Source: Streptomyces marinisediminis (GTDB lineage Bacteria > Actinomycetota > Actinomycetes > Streptomycetales > Streptomycetaceae). From it: a stretch of DNA of 64,000 nt. Positions 12,503-22,891 of the stretch are shown here, piece after piece. Both the position numbers and the translations under genes were made by a program. Location: assembly GCF_026262575.1 (NCBI RefSeq), contig NZ_JAPKFL010000008.1, positions 140,129 to 204,128 of the forward strand, written 5' to 3'. The notes beneath the pieces were generated by a model. It had not been told where the DNA came from, did not search any database, and worked only from the letters and a program-made list of their open reading frames with translations. The stretch's first letter is position 1. Each line of letters begins with the position of its first letter.

Positions 12503-14175
12503 CGCTGGCGCAGGAGGCCGGGAGCAGCGGCCGCACCCTGACCATCCTGCTGTTCCTGGCGATGATCGCGGTCACCCTGGTGATCACGATCCGGGCCGGG
12601 CGGCAGACGAAGTCGGCCACCGACTTCCACTCCGGCGGCCGCGGGTTCAGCGGCGTGCAGAACGGCTTCGCCATCGGCAGCGACTACATGTCGGCGGCCT
12701 CGTTCCTGGGCATCGCCGGCATGATCGCGCTCTACGGCTACGACGGGTTCCTGTACTCCATCGGCTTCCTGGTGGCCTGGCTCGTCGCGCTGCTGCTGGT
12801 GGCCGAACTGCTGCGCAACTCGGGCCGCTTCACGATGGCCGACGTGCTGTCGTACCGGATGAACCAGCGCCCGGTGCGCACGGCCGCCGCCGTCTCGACG
12901 ATGACCGTCTCCATCTTCTACCTGCTCGCCCAGATGGTGGGCGCCGGAGCGCTCATCGCCCTGCTGCTGGGCATCGAGCCGGGCGAGACGTACCTGGGGA
13001 TGAGCGCGGACACCGCGAAGATCATGGGCATCGTCATCGTCGGCATCCTGATGATCGTCTACGTCACCTTCGGCGGCATGAAGGGCACGACGTGGGTCCA
13101 GATCATCAAGGCGGGCATGCTGATGGGCGGGGCGCTCCTGCTCACCGTGCTGGTGCTGGCCGTCTACGACTTCGACCTCGGCTCGCTGATGAACGACGCG
13201 GCGAACGCCAGCGGGGCCGGGCAGTCGTTCCTCGAACCGGGCCTGCGCTACGGCGTCGAGGTGCCCGGCGACGCGCTCCAGACGCTGTGGAACAAGCTCG
13301 ACCTGATCAGCCTGGGCCTGGCCCTCGTGCTGGGCACGGCGGGCCTGCCGCACGTGCTGATCCGCTTCTACACCGTTCCGGACGCCAAGACGGCCCGCGC
13401 GTCGGTCAACTGGGGCATCGGGCTGATCGGCAGCTTCTACCTGATGACCCTGGTGCTGGGCTTCGGCGCGGCGGCGCTCGTCGGCAGGGAGGCCATCACC
13501 GCGCAGGACGCCGCGGGGAACACGGCGGCCCCGCAGTTGGCCGAGGCGGCGGGCGACCACTTCGGCGGCTCGGGACTCGCCGCCGTGCTGCTCGCCATCA
13601 TCGCGGCCGTCGCCTTCGCCGCGATCCTGTCCACCGTGGCCGGGCTGATGATCGCCTCCTCCTCGTCGCTGGCGCACGACTTCTACAACAGCGTGCTGCG
13701 CAAGGGGAGGGCGAGCGAGGGCGAAGAGGTCAAGGTCGCGCGGATGTCGGCCTTCGGGGTGGGCGCGGTGGCCATCGTGCTGGCCATCTTCGCGCAGAGC
13801 CTGAACGTGGCCTTCCTGGTGGCGCTGGCCTTCGCGATGGCGGCCTCCGCCAACCTGCCGACGCTGCTGCTGAGCCTGTTCTGGAAGCGGTTCAACACCC
13901 GCGGGGCGGTGGCCGGCATCTACGGCGGCCTGATCAGCGCGGTCGTCCTGGTGCTCTTCTCCCCGGTGGTCTCCGGCTCGGAGAAGGCGCTGGTCACCGG
14001 CGCGGACTTCGCCTGGTTCCCGCTGGCCAACCCCGGCCTGGTGTCGATCCCGCTGGGCCTGCTGTGCGCGGTCGTGGGCACGCTGACCTCCGGCGAGCGC
14101 GACGCGCGGCGCTTCGCGGAGCTCCAGGTGCGGGCGCTGACGGGCGCGGGCGCGGAGAAGGCGTCCACCCACTGA
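12499..14175 (+). CDS. actP: Cation:acetate (monocarboxylate) symporter
   Basis: 558-aa member of the sodium:solute symporter family, subfamily of cation/acetate symporters, with about 13 membrane segments. The N-terminal half carries the family block FHSGGRGFSGVQNGFAIGSD and YMSAASFLGIAGM; GTAGLPHVLIRFYTVPDAK around 275-293 is typical of ActP. It should take up acetate or a related short carboxylate with Na+ or H+. ATG at 12499 overlaps the DUF485 stop. A perfect 17-bp hairpin terminator starts 2 nt after the stop, so the next genes have a separate promoter. Confidence 0.92.
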   Translation: MTLAQEAGSSGRTLTILLFLAMIAVTLVITIRAGRQTKSATDFHSGGRGFSGVQNGFAIGSDYMSAASFLGIAGMIALYGYDGFLYSIGFLVAWLVALLLVAELLRNSGRFTMADVLSYRMNQRPVRTAAAVSTMTVSIFYLLAQMVGAGALIALLLGIEPGETYLGMSADTAKIMGIVIVGILMIVYVTFGGMKGTTWVQIIKAGMLMGGALLLTVLVLAVYDFDLGSLMNDAANASGAGQSFLEPGLRYGVEVPGDALQTLWNKLDLISLGLALVLGTAGLPHVLIRFYTVPDAKTARASVNWGIGLIGSFYLMTLVLGFGAAALVGREAITAQDAAGNTAAPQLAEAAGDHFGGSGLAAVLLAIIAAVAFAAILSTVAGLMIASSSSLAHDFYNSVLRKGRASEGEEVKVARMSAFGVGAVAIVLAIFAQSLNVAFLVALAFAMAASANLPTLLLSLFWKRFNTRGAVAGIYGGLISAVVLVLFSPVVSGSEKALVTGADFAWFPLANPGLVSIPLGLLCAVVGTLTSGERDARRFAELQVRALTGAGAEKASTH

Positions 14176-14176
14176 A

Positions 14177-14217
14177 CCCGGTGGGCCCGCCCGACGCCCC
14201 CGGGCGGGCCCACCGGG
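14177..14217 (+). terminator. Terminator after the acetate symporter
   Basis: Perfect 17-bp stem (14177-14193 with 14201-14217) and a 7-nt loop, immediately after the actP stop codon. Confidence 0.8.
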
Positions 14218-14413
14218 CGGGCGCGGCGCACCCGGACCGGGCCTCGCGGCGGACGCGGCGCCCGGGTCGGCCCGGGGCCGGGCCCCCGGGCGCACCGTCC
14301 CGGCGTCCCGGGCGCGCCGCGCACCGCGCCCGGGACCGGCCCGGGGCCCGGACCGGCCAGGACGTGCCGCGCGACCGGGTCGCAATCCGGTAGGGCTGGG
14401 TTAACGTCGGCGC

Positions 14414-15481
14414 GTGAGAGCGACGTGGGGGCGAGGGCTGCGCGCGCGCCGGTCGGAACCGCCGGACACGATGGGCGTGCTCCGCGAGGCGCGGCTGCTG
14501 GGCGGCGACCTGCGCGACGGCCTGCGCGGCGGTGCGGCCGGCTCCGCCGCGCGCCGCGTGCGCAGGCTGCTGCGCGCCGACGCCGTCCTGCTGGCCGACC
14601 TGGACGGCCCCGTCGCCCGGCAGGGTGCGATGCCGACGGGCAGCGACCCGGAGGCGCTGGTGGCGGAGGTCTTCGAGCGCGGTGCGGCGCTGCGCAGGCC
14701 GCCGCTGTGCGCGGCCCCGCTCATCGTCGCCGACGACCTCGCCGGCTGCGTGCTGGCCGCGGGCGACCTGGGCGAAGAGGACGTGAGCGAGGTCGCCCGG
14801 CTGATCGCGGGCCAGCTCGACCACGCCGAGCTGCGCACCGCGCGCACCCGCATCGCCGCCGCCGACCTGCGGACCCTGCGCGCGCAGATCTCGCCCCACT
14901 TCCTGCACAACGCCCTGGCGGTGATCGCCGCGCACATCCGCAGCGACCCGGCGCGCGCCCGCGGGCTGCTCACCGACTTCGCCGACTACCTGCGGTACAG
15001 CTTCTCCGCCAAGGGCGACTTCGCCACCGTCGCCGCCGAACTGCAGGCCACCCAGACGTACCTGGAGCTCCAACGCGCGCGGTTCGACGACCGGCTGGAG
15101 ATCACCGTGCGGATGGCCCCGGAGATCCTGCCCGTGACCGTCCCCTTCCTGGTGGTCCAGCCCATCGTGGAGAATGCCGTGCGGCACGGTCTGGAGCGCA
15201 AGGCGGGGCGCGGGCACATCAGCGTCTCGGGCTTCGGCGAGGGCCCGCTGTGCGTCATCGAGATCGAGGACGACGGCGTGGGCATGGAGCCCGGCCTCGC
15301 GCGCGCCGTCCTCGCCGGCACCGGGCCGCCCGCGAAGGGTGTGGGGCTGGCCAACGTGGACCAGCGGCTGCGCGCGGTGTACGGGGCCGAGCACGGCCTG
15401 GTGATCGAGACCGCGCCCGACAGCGGTACCAAGGTGGTCATCCGGGTGCCGCGCTTCATGCGAGGAGTGGTGGCCGAGTGA
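14414..15481 (+). CDS. Soluble LytS-type sensor histidine kinase
   Basis: 355 aa. The C-terminal half is a His_kinase domain of the LytS/YehU type: the phospho-acceptor H162 in QISPHFLHN, then the ATP-binding N box PIVENAVRHG (Asn254) and the glycine-rich KGVGLANVDQRL near 318. Residues ~45-140 look like a GAF-type sensing domain. There is no membrane segment, unlike classic LytS, so it probably senses a cytoplasmic ligand. The GTG at 14414 has no ribosome site and lies 6 nt after a TAACGT -10-like box (14402-14407), consistent with a leaderless mRNA. Its stop overlaps the next gene (GTGA). Likely controls the flanking transporters. Confidence 0.88.
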   Translation: MRATWGRGLRARRSEPPDTMGVLREARLLGGDLRDGLRGGAAGSAARRVRRLLRADAVLLADLDGPVARQGAMPTGSDPEALVAEVFERGAALRRPPLCAAPLIVADDLAGCVLAAGDLGEEDVSEVARLIAGQLDHAELRTARTRIAAADLRTLRAQISPHFLHNALAVIAAHIRSDPARARGLLTDFADYLRYSFSAKGDFATVAAELQATQTYLELQRARFDDRLEITVRMAPEILPVTVPFLVVQPIVENAVRHGLERKAGRGHISVSGFGEGPLCVIEIEDDGVGMEPGLARAVLAGTGPPAKGVGLANVDQRLRAVYGAEHGLVIETAPDSGTKVVIRVPRFMRGVVAE

Positions 15482-16233
15482 CGTTGCGGGTCCTGGTCGT
15501 CGAGGACGAGCCGTCCACCCGGGAGGAGCTGAACGGCTTCCTCGCCGACACGCCGGAGATCGCGGAGGTGCTGTCGGCCGACAGCGGCGAGGCGGCGGTG
15601 CGGCTGCTGGGGGGCGCCGGGTTCGACGCGGTGTTCCTGGACATCTCCATGCCGGGCCTGGACGGCATGGAGGTCGCCCGGGTCGTGAGCATGCTCTCGC
15701 GGCCGCCGGCGATCGTGTTCGTCACCGCCTCGGAGTCGCACGCGATCGAGGCGTTCGGCATCGGGGCCGTGGACTACCTGCTCAAGCCCGTGCGGCCGGA
15801 GCGGCTGGCGGACTCCGTCGCCCGCATCGCCCGGCTGCGCCGGGCCCCGCGGGAGAGCGCGCCGGCCGACGAGCTGGCGGTGGTGCAGATCGAGCACAGC
15901 CGCCGCACGGTGTTCGTGCGGCGCGACGACATCCAGTTCGCCGAGGCGCACGGCGACTACGTCCGGCTGCACACCGCCGAGGGCACCCACCTGATCCGGC
16001 TGTCGCTGTCCTACCTGGAGGACGTGTGGGCCCCGGCGGGGTTCGTCCGCGTGCACCGCGGCTACCTGGTGGCCGTCGGATGGGTGCACGACCTGCGCGT
16101 CACCAGCTCGGCGGGGCTGGTGGCCTGCACCCCGGCCGGCGACGTGCCGGTCAGCCGGCGGCACGCGCGGGGGCTGAAGGACCGGCTCATGGACGCGGCG
16201 CGCCACGGCGAGCTCGGCCGGGCGGCGCGGTGA
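15478..16233 (+). CDS. LytTR-family response regulator
   Basis: 251 aa. Receiver domain 1-120 with acidic pair D10/E11, phosphorylation site D55 in FLDISMPG and conserved K103 in LLKPVRP; LytTR DNA-binding domain about 135-235 with DIQFAEAHGDYVRLHT and the C-terminal block FVRVHRGYLV. The GTG at 15478 overlaps the kinase stop by 4 nt after a CGAGGAG site. By analogy with kinase/LytTR pairs such as BtsSR, which control carboxylate or pyruvate transporters, it should bind direct repeats in front of the symporter genes; candidate repeats are at 11903-11934. Confidence 0.93.
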   Translation: MTLRVLVVEDEPSTREELNGFLADTPEIAEVLSADSGEAAVRLLGGAGFDAVFLDISMPGLDGMEVARVVSMLSRPPAIVFVTASESHAIEAFGIGAVDYLLKPVRPERLADSVARIARLRRAPRESAPADELAVVQIEHSRRTVFVRRDDIQFAEAHGDYVRLHTAEGTHLIRLSLSYLEDVWAPAGFVRVHRGYLVAVGWVHDLRVTSSAGLVACTPAGDVPVSRRHARGLKDRLMDAARHGELGRAAR

Positions 16234-16610
16234 GCGGCGCGCGGGGCCGGGTGAAGGTCACCAGCCCGCAGACGCGGATCGCGCTGGCGCGCGGGCACCG
16301 CGGCACCCGGCGTCCGCTGCCGCTGCCCGGGCCCGAGGACCCGCCGCTGGCCCGCCGGGTCTTCGCCGCCCAGCGGCGCGCCGCCCTGCGCACGCTGGCG
16401 CTGCTGGGCCTGGTGCTGTTCGGCACCAGCGGGGTCATCGCGGCGCTGCCCGCCCTGGACCGGCTGGCCGTCGGCGGGGTGCCGGTGTCCTGGCTGGTGC
16501 TGGCCGCGGCGACGTACCCGCTGCTGCTGCTCATCGCCGTCGCCCACGTGCGCACCGCCGAGCGGACCGAGGCGGCCGAGGGGCACCCGCGCCCGGGCGA
16601 CCGGCCGTGA
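16230..16610 (+). CDS. Small two-span membrane protein, DUF485-like partner
   Basis: About 126 aa, with a basic N-terminal stretch, two membrane segments (about 57-74 and 83-105) and a charged C-terminus. The layout matches the DUF485 protein at 12056, and it stands in the same place directly before a symporter gene, so I infer the same partner role though sequence likeness is weak. GTG at 16230 overlaps the regulator stop (GTGA); an internal GTG at 16251 is an alternative. Its own stop overlaps the next start by 4 nt. Confidence 0.75.
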   Translation: MSGARGRVKVTSPQTRIALARGHRGTRRPLPLPGPEDPPLARRVFAAQRRAALRTLALLGLVLFGTSGVIAALPALDRLAVGGVPVSWLVLAAATYPLLLLIAVAHVRTAERTEAAEGHPRPGDRP

Positions 16611-18067
16611 CGGGGCTGCTGGCGATCGGCTTCCTGGTCGCCGCGAGCCTGGCCATCGGCCTCTACGGCGTGCGGGCGGCGCGGACCACACCGGACTTCC
16701 TGGTCGCCTCCCGGCGGGTGCGCAGCCGCTGGAACGCCATGGCCATCGCGGGCGAGTACGTCTCGGCCGCCTCGGTGCTGGGGCTGGCCGGGCTGCTGCT
16801 GAAGGACGGCATCGGCACGATGTGGTACGCGGTCGGGTTCACCGCGGGCTACGTGGCCGTCGTGGCCCTGGTGGCCGGGCCGATGCGGCGCTCGGGCGCG
16901 TACACCGTGCCGGACTTCGCCGAGTACCGGCTCGGCTCGCGCCGGGTGCGGCGGCTGTGCGGGCTGGTCGTGCTGGTGATCATGTGGCTGTACCTGGTGC
17001 CCCAGTTCAAGGGCGCCGGCGTGGTGCTGCACCTGGTGAGCGGCACGCCGTACTGGGTGGGGGTGGTGCTGGCCGGGCTGGTGGTCAGCGGCTCCATCGC
17101 GGTGGGCGGCATGCGCTCGGCCACCTACGTGCAGGCGTTCCACTACCTGGTGAAGCTGGTGTTCATCGCGGTGCCCGCGGTGTTCCTCACGGTGCGCGCG
17201 GGCGCGGACGTCCGGGCTGCGGCGCTGACCCCGGTGACCGTGCCCGAGGGGTGGAGCAGGCCGCTGCTGGACATCGGCGACTCGGGGTACCCGCTGCTGT
17301 CGACCTGGTCGGTGCTGCTGGCCACGACGCTCGGCGCGGTGGGGCTGCCGCACGTCATCATGCGCTTCCACACCAGCTCCAGTCCGCGCGCGGCCCGGCG
17401 GGTGGCGGTCCTGGTGATCGCGCTGCTCGGCGTGTTCTACCTCTTCCCGGTGGTGTACGGCCTGCTGGGCCGGGTGATGACGCCGCACCTGGTGCGCTCG
17501 GGGACGACGGACACGGTGGCCGTGGTGCTGCCGGGCCAGGTCGCCCCGGGCACGCTGGGCAGCGTGCTGACGGCGCTGGTGGCCGCCGGGGCGTTCGCGG
17601 CGTTCCTGTCCACCTCGTCCGGGCTGCTGCTGGCGCTCGCGGGCGGGCTCTCGCACGACCTGTTCGGCAGCGGGCTGTCCCGGCTGCGCCTGGCGGTGGC
17701 GGTGGGGGCGGGCGTGGCCGTGCTGCTCTCGCTGCCCGCGGCGCACGTGGACATCAACGTCATGGTCGGCTGGGCGTTCGCCGTGGCGGCGTCCACGTTC
17801 TGCCCGCTGCTGGTGCTGGGCATCTGGTGGCCGGGGCTGACCCGGGGCGGCGCCGTGGCCGGGCTCGCCGTCGGCGCCGTCTCCGCCACCGGCGCGGCGC
17901 TGGTCTCCGCGCTGGGCGAGTTCTCCGGGCTGCTCACGGTGCTGCTGGCGCAGCCCGCGTCCTGGACGGTGCCGCTGGCCTTCGCCACGATGGTCGGCGT
18001 CTCCCGCCGGCGCGGTGCCCCACCGGAGGGCGCCGAGCAGGCGGTCCTGCGCCTGCACGCACCGTGA
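16607..18067 (+). CDS. Sodium:solute symporter, second monocarboxylate-type transporter
   Basis: 486 aa, ~13 membrane segments. Family signatures are FLVASRRVRSRWNAMAIAGE with YVSAASVLGLAGL near the N-terminus and GAVGLPHVIMRFHTSSS in the middle, equivalent to the ActP block. It is ~70 residues shorter than the actP product and only moderately similar, so it probably carries a different carboxylate. GTG at 16607 overlaps the preceding stop. Kinase, regulator, small partner and this symporter form one tightly packed transcript. Confidence 0.9.
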   Translation: MTGLLAIGFLVAASLAIGLYGVRAARTTPDFLVASRRVRSRWNAMAIAGEYVSAASVLGLAGLLLKDGIGTMWYAVGFTAGYVAVVALVAGPMRRSGAYTVPDFAEYRLGSRRVRRLCGLVVLVIMWLYLVPQFKGAGVVLHLVSGTPYWVGVVLAGLVVSGSIAVGGMRSATYVQAFHYLVKLVFIAVPAVFLTVRAGADVRAAALTPVTVPEGWSRPLLDIGDSGYPLLSTWSVLLATTLGAVGLPHVIMRFHTSSSPRAARRVAVLVIALLGVFYLFPVVYGLLGRVMTPHLVRSGTTDTVAVVLPGQVAPGTLGSVLTALVAAGAFAAFLSTSSGLLLALAGGLSHDLFGSGLSRLRLAVAVGAGVAVLLSLPAAHVDINVMVGWAFAVAASTFCPLLVLGIWWPGLTRGGAVAGLAVGAVSATGAALVSALGEFSGLLTVLLAQPASWTVPLAFATMVGVSRRRGAPPEGAEQAVLRLHAP

Positions 18068-18119
18068 GCCGGACGGCCCCGCCCGCACCGTGGGGCGCGC
18101 CGGGCCGCTCCCCGGCCGC

Positions 18120-18161
18120 GGACGGCCCGCGCCCGCGTGGTGCGGCGGGCGCGGGCCGTCC
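18120..18161. terminator. Bidirectional terminator between symporter and trpA
   Basis: Perfect 17-bp stem (18120-18136 with 18145-18161) and an 8-nt loop between two convergent genes, 24 nt from the trpA stop codon. Confidence 0.8.
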
Positions 18162-18184
18162 GGTGGCACGGGCGGTGCGGCCTG

Positions 18185-19080
18185 CTAGCCCTCGCGGACG
18201 CCGGCCGCGAGCTCTCCGGCGAGGTGCCGGACGGCGGCCAGGCCGGCGTCGAGGTCGTCGCCGTGCTCCAGCAGCGCCTTGACGAACGCCGAGCCGACGA
18301 TGACGCCGTCGGCGAAGCCCGCGACCTCGGCGGCCTGGGCGCGGTCGGAGACGCCCAGCCCCACGCACACCGGCAGGTCGGTGACCGCCCGCGTGCGGGT
18401 GACGAGGTCCCGCGCCTGGCCGCCGACCGACGCGCGCGTGCCGGTGACCCCCATCAGGGACGCCGCGTACACGAACCCGGAACCGGCCGCCGTGATCTTC
18501 GCGAGCCGCTCGTCGCGGCTGCTGGGCGCGACGACGAACACCGTGGCCAGTCCGTGGTGCTCGGCGGACTTCCGCCACGCGGCGGACTCCTCGACCGGCA
18601 GGTCCGGCAGGATGCACCCCGCGCCCCCGGCCGCGGCCAGCTCGGCCGCGAACCGCTCGGGGCCGTAGCGGTCCACCGGGTTCCAGTAGGTCATCACCAG
18701 CACCGGCGCCCCGGTGGCGGCGTGCGCCTCGCGCACCGTGCGCAGGACGTCGGCGATGCGCACCCCGCCGCGCAGGGCGATGTCGTCGGCCGTCTGGATC
18801 ACCGGTCCGTCCAGCACCGGGTCGCTGTGCGGCAGGCCGACCTCGACGACGTCGCAGCCGCCCGCCAGCAGCGCCGTGCAGGCGGCCACGCCGCCGTCGA
18901 CGGTGGGGAACCCGGCGGGCAGGTAGCCGACGAGGGCCGCGCGGCCCTCCTGGCGGGCCCGGGCGAGCACCGAGGTGAGCAGGTCGGCCCGGCCCGTGGC
19001 GTCGCCCGGGACGCCGGCGGGGCCGTCCGCGTCGTGGTGGGCCGGGGCGGACGTGCCGTGGATGTGTGCCGTGCCCGCCA

Positions 19081-19081
<1 letters not shown>
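18185..19081 (-). CDS. trpA: Tryptophan synthase alpha chain
   Basis: 298 aa, including a ~30-residue His/Ala/Asp-rich N-terminal extension beyond the usual ~268. It cleaves indole-3-glycerol phosphate to indole and glyceraldehyde-3-phosphate. Conserved motifs are VGYLPAGFPT, the catalytic Glu region DVVEVGLPHSDPVLDGP, LPDLPVEE, and the phosphate-binding CVGLGVSD and VIVGSAFVK near the C-terminus. ATG at 19081 overlaps the trpB stop (ATGA), so the two subunits are coupled. A strong bidirectional hairpin follows. Confidence 0.97.
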
Positions 19082-20316
<1,235 letters not shown>

Positions 20317-20457
20317 CAGGACGGTCTCCAGGGAACGGGAAGCGGTACCGGGCGCGCGGGGCGCGCGGTGCCTGCGACGGGTGGGGGCGCGCGCACGCGC
20401 CCCGCCGGTGGCGGGGAACCGCGGGGGCGCGCACCCGGCCGCGCGAGGGGCGTCCCC

Positions 20458-20625
20458 TCACGCCGGGTGCGGCCGCCCGTGGCGGCCGCGCCATCGCCGC
20501 CCGTTGATCTGTCCCGGCTCCGCGCCGATGTGGTAGCGCACCCGCCGCCCGTGCACGCGCCGCGCGGGCGCGCGGCAGCCCCGCGGCCGGCAGCCGCGGG
20601 CGAGTCGGGCGAGAGCGTGCGTCAC
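20458..20625 (-). CDS. trpM: TrpM, small tryptophan-operon protein
   Basis: A 55-aa gene too short for most gene finders, starting at a GTG only 4 nt after the trpC stop and ending ~140 nt before trpB. The product starts VTHALARLARGCRPRGCRAP and has the block HGRRVRYHIGAEPGQINGRRW. It is strongly basic, with two Cys. Streptomyces trp operons are known to carry such a small gene (trpM or trpX) between trpC and trpB; in S. coelicolor it is reported to affect tryptophan production positively. Identification rests on position, size and my memory of the conserved GCRxxxxR and EPGQ-NG blocks. The tight spacing points to translational coupling with trpC. Confidence 0.82.
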   Translation of the reverse strand: MTHALARLARGCRPRGCRAPARRVHGRRVRYHIGAEPGQINGRRWRGRHGRPHPA

Positions 20626-20629
20626 GGCG

Positions 20630-21436
20630 TCAGCGTCCGTGGCGCAGCGCCGGGTGCGCCCCGGCGGCGACGAGGTCGGCCACCGCCGACTTGGGGTCCT
20701 TGCCGGTGACCAGGGACTCGCCGACCAGGACGGCGTCCGCGCCGTCGTTGGCGTAGGCGATCAGGTCGTGCGGGCCGCGCACCCCGGACTCGGCGATCTT
20801 CACGATGTGGTCGGGGATCTCCGGGGCGACACGGGAGAAGTTGCCCCGGTCGACCTCCAGGGTCTTCAGGTTGCGCGCGTTGACGCCGATGACGCGGGCG
20901 CCCGCGTCCACCGCCCGCGCGACCTCCTCCTCGTCGTGCACCTCGACCAGCGGGGTGAGGCCGATCGACTCCGCGCGCTCGATCAGCGAGACCAGCGCGT
21001 CCTGCTCCAGCGCGGCGACGATGAGCAGGGCGAGGTCGGCGCCGTGCGCCCGCGCCTCCCAGAGCTGGTAGGCGGTGACGATGAAGTCCTTGCGCAGCAC
21101 CGGGATGTCCACCCGGGCGCGCACCGCCTCCAGGTCGGCGAGCGAGCCGCCGAAGCGGCGCTGTTCGGTGAGCACGGAGATGACCGCGGCGCCGCCGGCC
21201 TCGTAGTCGGCGGCCAGCCCGGCCGGGTCGGCGATGGCGGCCAGCGCGCCCTTGGAGGGGCTGGAGCGCTTGACCTCGCAGACGACCCGGATGTCCTCGC
21301 CCTTCAGCGCGGCCGCGCCGTCCTTGGCGGGCGGGGCCTGTGCGACGCGCTCCTTCAGTTCCTCAAGGCTGACGCGCTGCTGGCGCTCGGCGAGGTCTGC
21401 GCGGACTCCGTCGATGATCTCGGCGAGCACACTCAC
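20630..21436 (-). CDS. trpC: Indole-3-glycerol-phosphate synthase
   Basis: 268 aa, a TIM barrel. It closes the indole ring from carboxyphenylamino-deoxyribulose phosphate. Signatures are [10 protein letters not shown] (Glu54, Lys56), [22 protein letters not shown], the catalytic region [14 protein letters not shown], and [13 protein letters not shown] at 21436 has AAAGGGG upstream. The step before it is done by PriA, since no trpF is visible. First gene of the trpCMBA unit, preceded by ~380 nt without a gene. Confidence 0.97.
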   Translation of the reverse strand: MSVLAEIIDGVRADLAERQQRVSLEELKERVAQAPPAKDGAAALKGEDIRVVCEVKRSSPSKGALAAIADPAGLAADYEAGGAAVISVLTEQRRFGGSLADLEAVRARVDIPVLRKDFIVTAYQLWEARAHGADLALLIVAALEQDALVSLIERAESIGLTPLVEVHDEEEVARAVDAGARVIGVNARNLKTLEVDRGNFSRVAPEIPDHIVKIAESGVRGPHDLIAYANDGADAVLVGESLVTGKDPKSAVADLVAAGAHPALRHGR

Positions 21437-21814
21437 GCGAGCGGCCCCTTTCTGCTGAGTTACGGATCGTCGCGGTCAACGTCTGCGATGGTATCCGGCC
21501 AGCGGCGCGGGCCCCGCATCCGGTGCGGCCGGGTCTCATCTATCGGACGAGCCCGCCCGCTTTCCGGAGCCTTCCGTGCCGGGCGCGTCCGGTCACGGCC
21601 GACCGGGGCCGGACGGCGCGGCGGGCGTCCGTTGCGCGGACGGGCCGGGCGCGGCCACGGCCCCGGCGCCTGACGGGAGCGGCGGCGGGACCGGGGCGGT
21701 GCGGCGGACGCGGGACGGCGCGGCGCCCGGGAGACCGGCGCGAAGCCGCACTCCCGAGCACGCCGCGCCGAGCGGTCCAGCGCCGCGCCGGGCGCTCACC
21801 GCCGGGCCGGGGGC
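21437..21814. promoter_or_regulatory. Region upstream of trpC
   Basis: 378 nt with no supported gene. On the minus strand a TACCAT box (around 21497) could serve as a -10, and TTGACC occurs nearer the gene. I looked for a Trp-rich leader peptide (runs of TGG codons) and found none, so attenuation of this unit is not supported. A perfect 16-bp palindrome, GGCTCAGCGCTGAGCC, sits at 21812-21827 over the stop codon of the next gene. Confidence 0.35.
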
Positions 21815-22060
21815 TCAGCGCTGAGCCGCGCCGGCCTCCTCGCGGCGGGCGGTCAGGTCGGTGGGCTCCTTCGGCATGCCCATGCCCATGGAGCGCATGA
21901 TCAGGCCGACGATCCCGCCGAGCCCCGCAAGGGCCAGCCCGGCCCAGACGAGCACCGGCTGGGCCAGCACCATGAACACGGCGCTGACGCAGAAGCCGAT
22001 GAAGGCGATGGTGACGCCGGTCCAGGCGGCGGGGGTGTGTCCGTGGCTGCTGTCCGCCAT
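21815..22060 (-). CDS. HGxxPAAW-motif small membrane protein
   Basis: 81 aa. The N-terminus has HGHTPAAWTGV, the hallmark of the actinobacterial HGxxPAAW family, followed by two membrane segments (about 14-33 and 37-56) and a charged tail. These proteins are conserved beside trpC in actinomycetes; function unknown. The ATG at 22060 was chosen for its GAGGAG site 5 nt upstream, rather than an in-frame ATG nine codons earlier. Confidence 0.88.
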   Translation of the reverse strand: MADSSHGHTPAAWTGVTIAFIGFCVSAVFMVLAQPVLVWAGLALAGLGGIVGLIMRSMGMGMPKEPTDLTARREEAGAAQR

Positions 22061-22138
22061 GGGAGCTCCTCGGTCGGTCGTGCTCACTGGGTCGTGGGTG
22101 AGGGGAACGGGCCGGTGGCCGCGTCCGGGGCCATTGTG

Positions 22139-22891
22139 TCAGGACCGTTCGGGCCGCTCGTCCCCGGCCGCCTCCTGGGCCGCGTTCCGGCCCGCGGCGG
22201 ACCGCGGCGGCGGCGGTGCGCCGGTGGGGTCCTCGCCCCGGTCCAGGGCCTTCCACAAGTCCTCGGGACGGTCCGGGTCGGCCGGCGCGGCGCGGCGCGC
22301 GGCGGGCCGGGCCCCGGCGCGCTCGTAGCGGCTGCCCATGGCGGGCCAGTGCCCCGCGTACCGCAGCGCCAGCAGGCCGGCCAGCAGCAGGAGCAGGCCG
22401 CCGGCGGCGGCGACGTAGGGCCAGGCGCTGTGGCTGACGTCCGCCAGGGAGCCGCCCGTCAGCCCGGTCGCCTCCGCCCCGGCGGTGCGCAGGGCCGCGG
22501 TGTCGGCCGCGCCGACGAGCGCGGCGGCCACCGTGCCCGCGCCGCAGGCCGCGAGCAGCGCGCCCACCAGCCGGCGCGCCCGCCCGCGCACGGCGAAGAC
22601 GGCGACGAGAGCGGCGAGCCCGACCAGCGCCAGCGCGCTGGGCAGCCCGCTCACGTCCCCGCCCTGGACCGTCACCGGCAGCCGGGCCCCGCCGCCGACG
22701 GCGACCGCCTCGGCCCACGTGCGGCCGGCGGCGACCAGCACCACGGCCGCGCCCAGGGCGCCTCCGAGCAGGGTGGCGCCCAGCGCGCGGCGGGCGGCGG
22801 CGCCGCCGTCGGGCGGCGCGGCGTCGTCCGGCGGGCCGGCGGACCGGCCGGCGGGGGGCGGTTCCGGGTCAGAGGGGGGCGAAGGTGTCAC
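22139..22891 (-). CDS. Trp biosynthesis-associated membrane protein
   Basis: 250 aa with four membrane segments, opening with ~35 Pro-rich cytoplasmic residues and ending in a charged tail containing [15 protein letters not shown]. This matches the Trp_oprn_chp family found only in actinobacterial trp operons; biochemical role unknown. The GTG at 22891 overlaps the trpE stop (GTGA), so it is made together with anthranilate synthase. Confidence 0.88.
   Translation of the reverse strand: MTPSPPSDPEPPPAGRSAGPPDDAAPPDGGAAARRALGATLLGGALGAAVVLVAAGRTWAEAVAVGGGARLPVTVQGGDVSGLPSALALVGLAALVAVFAVRGRARRLVGALLAACGAGTVAAALVGAADTAALRTAGAEATGLTGGSLADVSHSAWPYVAAAGGLLLLLAGLLALRYAGHWPAMGSRYERAGARPAARRAAPADPDRPEDLWKALDRGEDPTGAPPPPRSAAGRNAAQEAAGDERPERS

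Noticed and set aside
21437..21814. Possible trp leader peptide/attenuator before trpC
   Set aside because: No run of Trp codons and no competing hairpin pair could be found on the minus strand.
21812..21827. GGCTCAGCGCTGAGCC palindrome as a terminator
   Set aside because: No loop is possible without breaking pairs and it covers a stop codon; may be chance.
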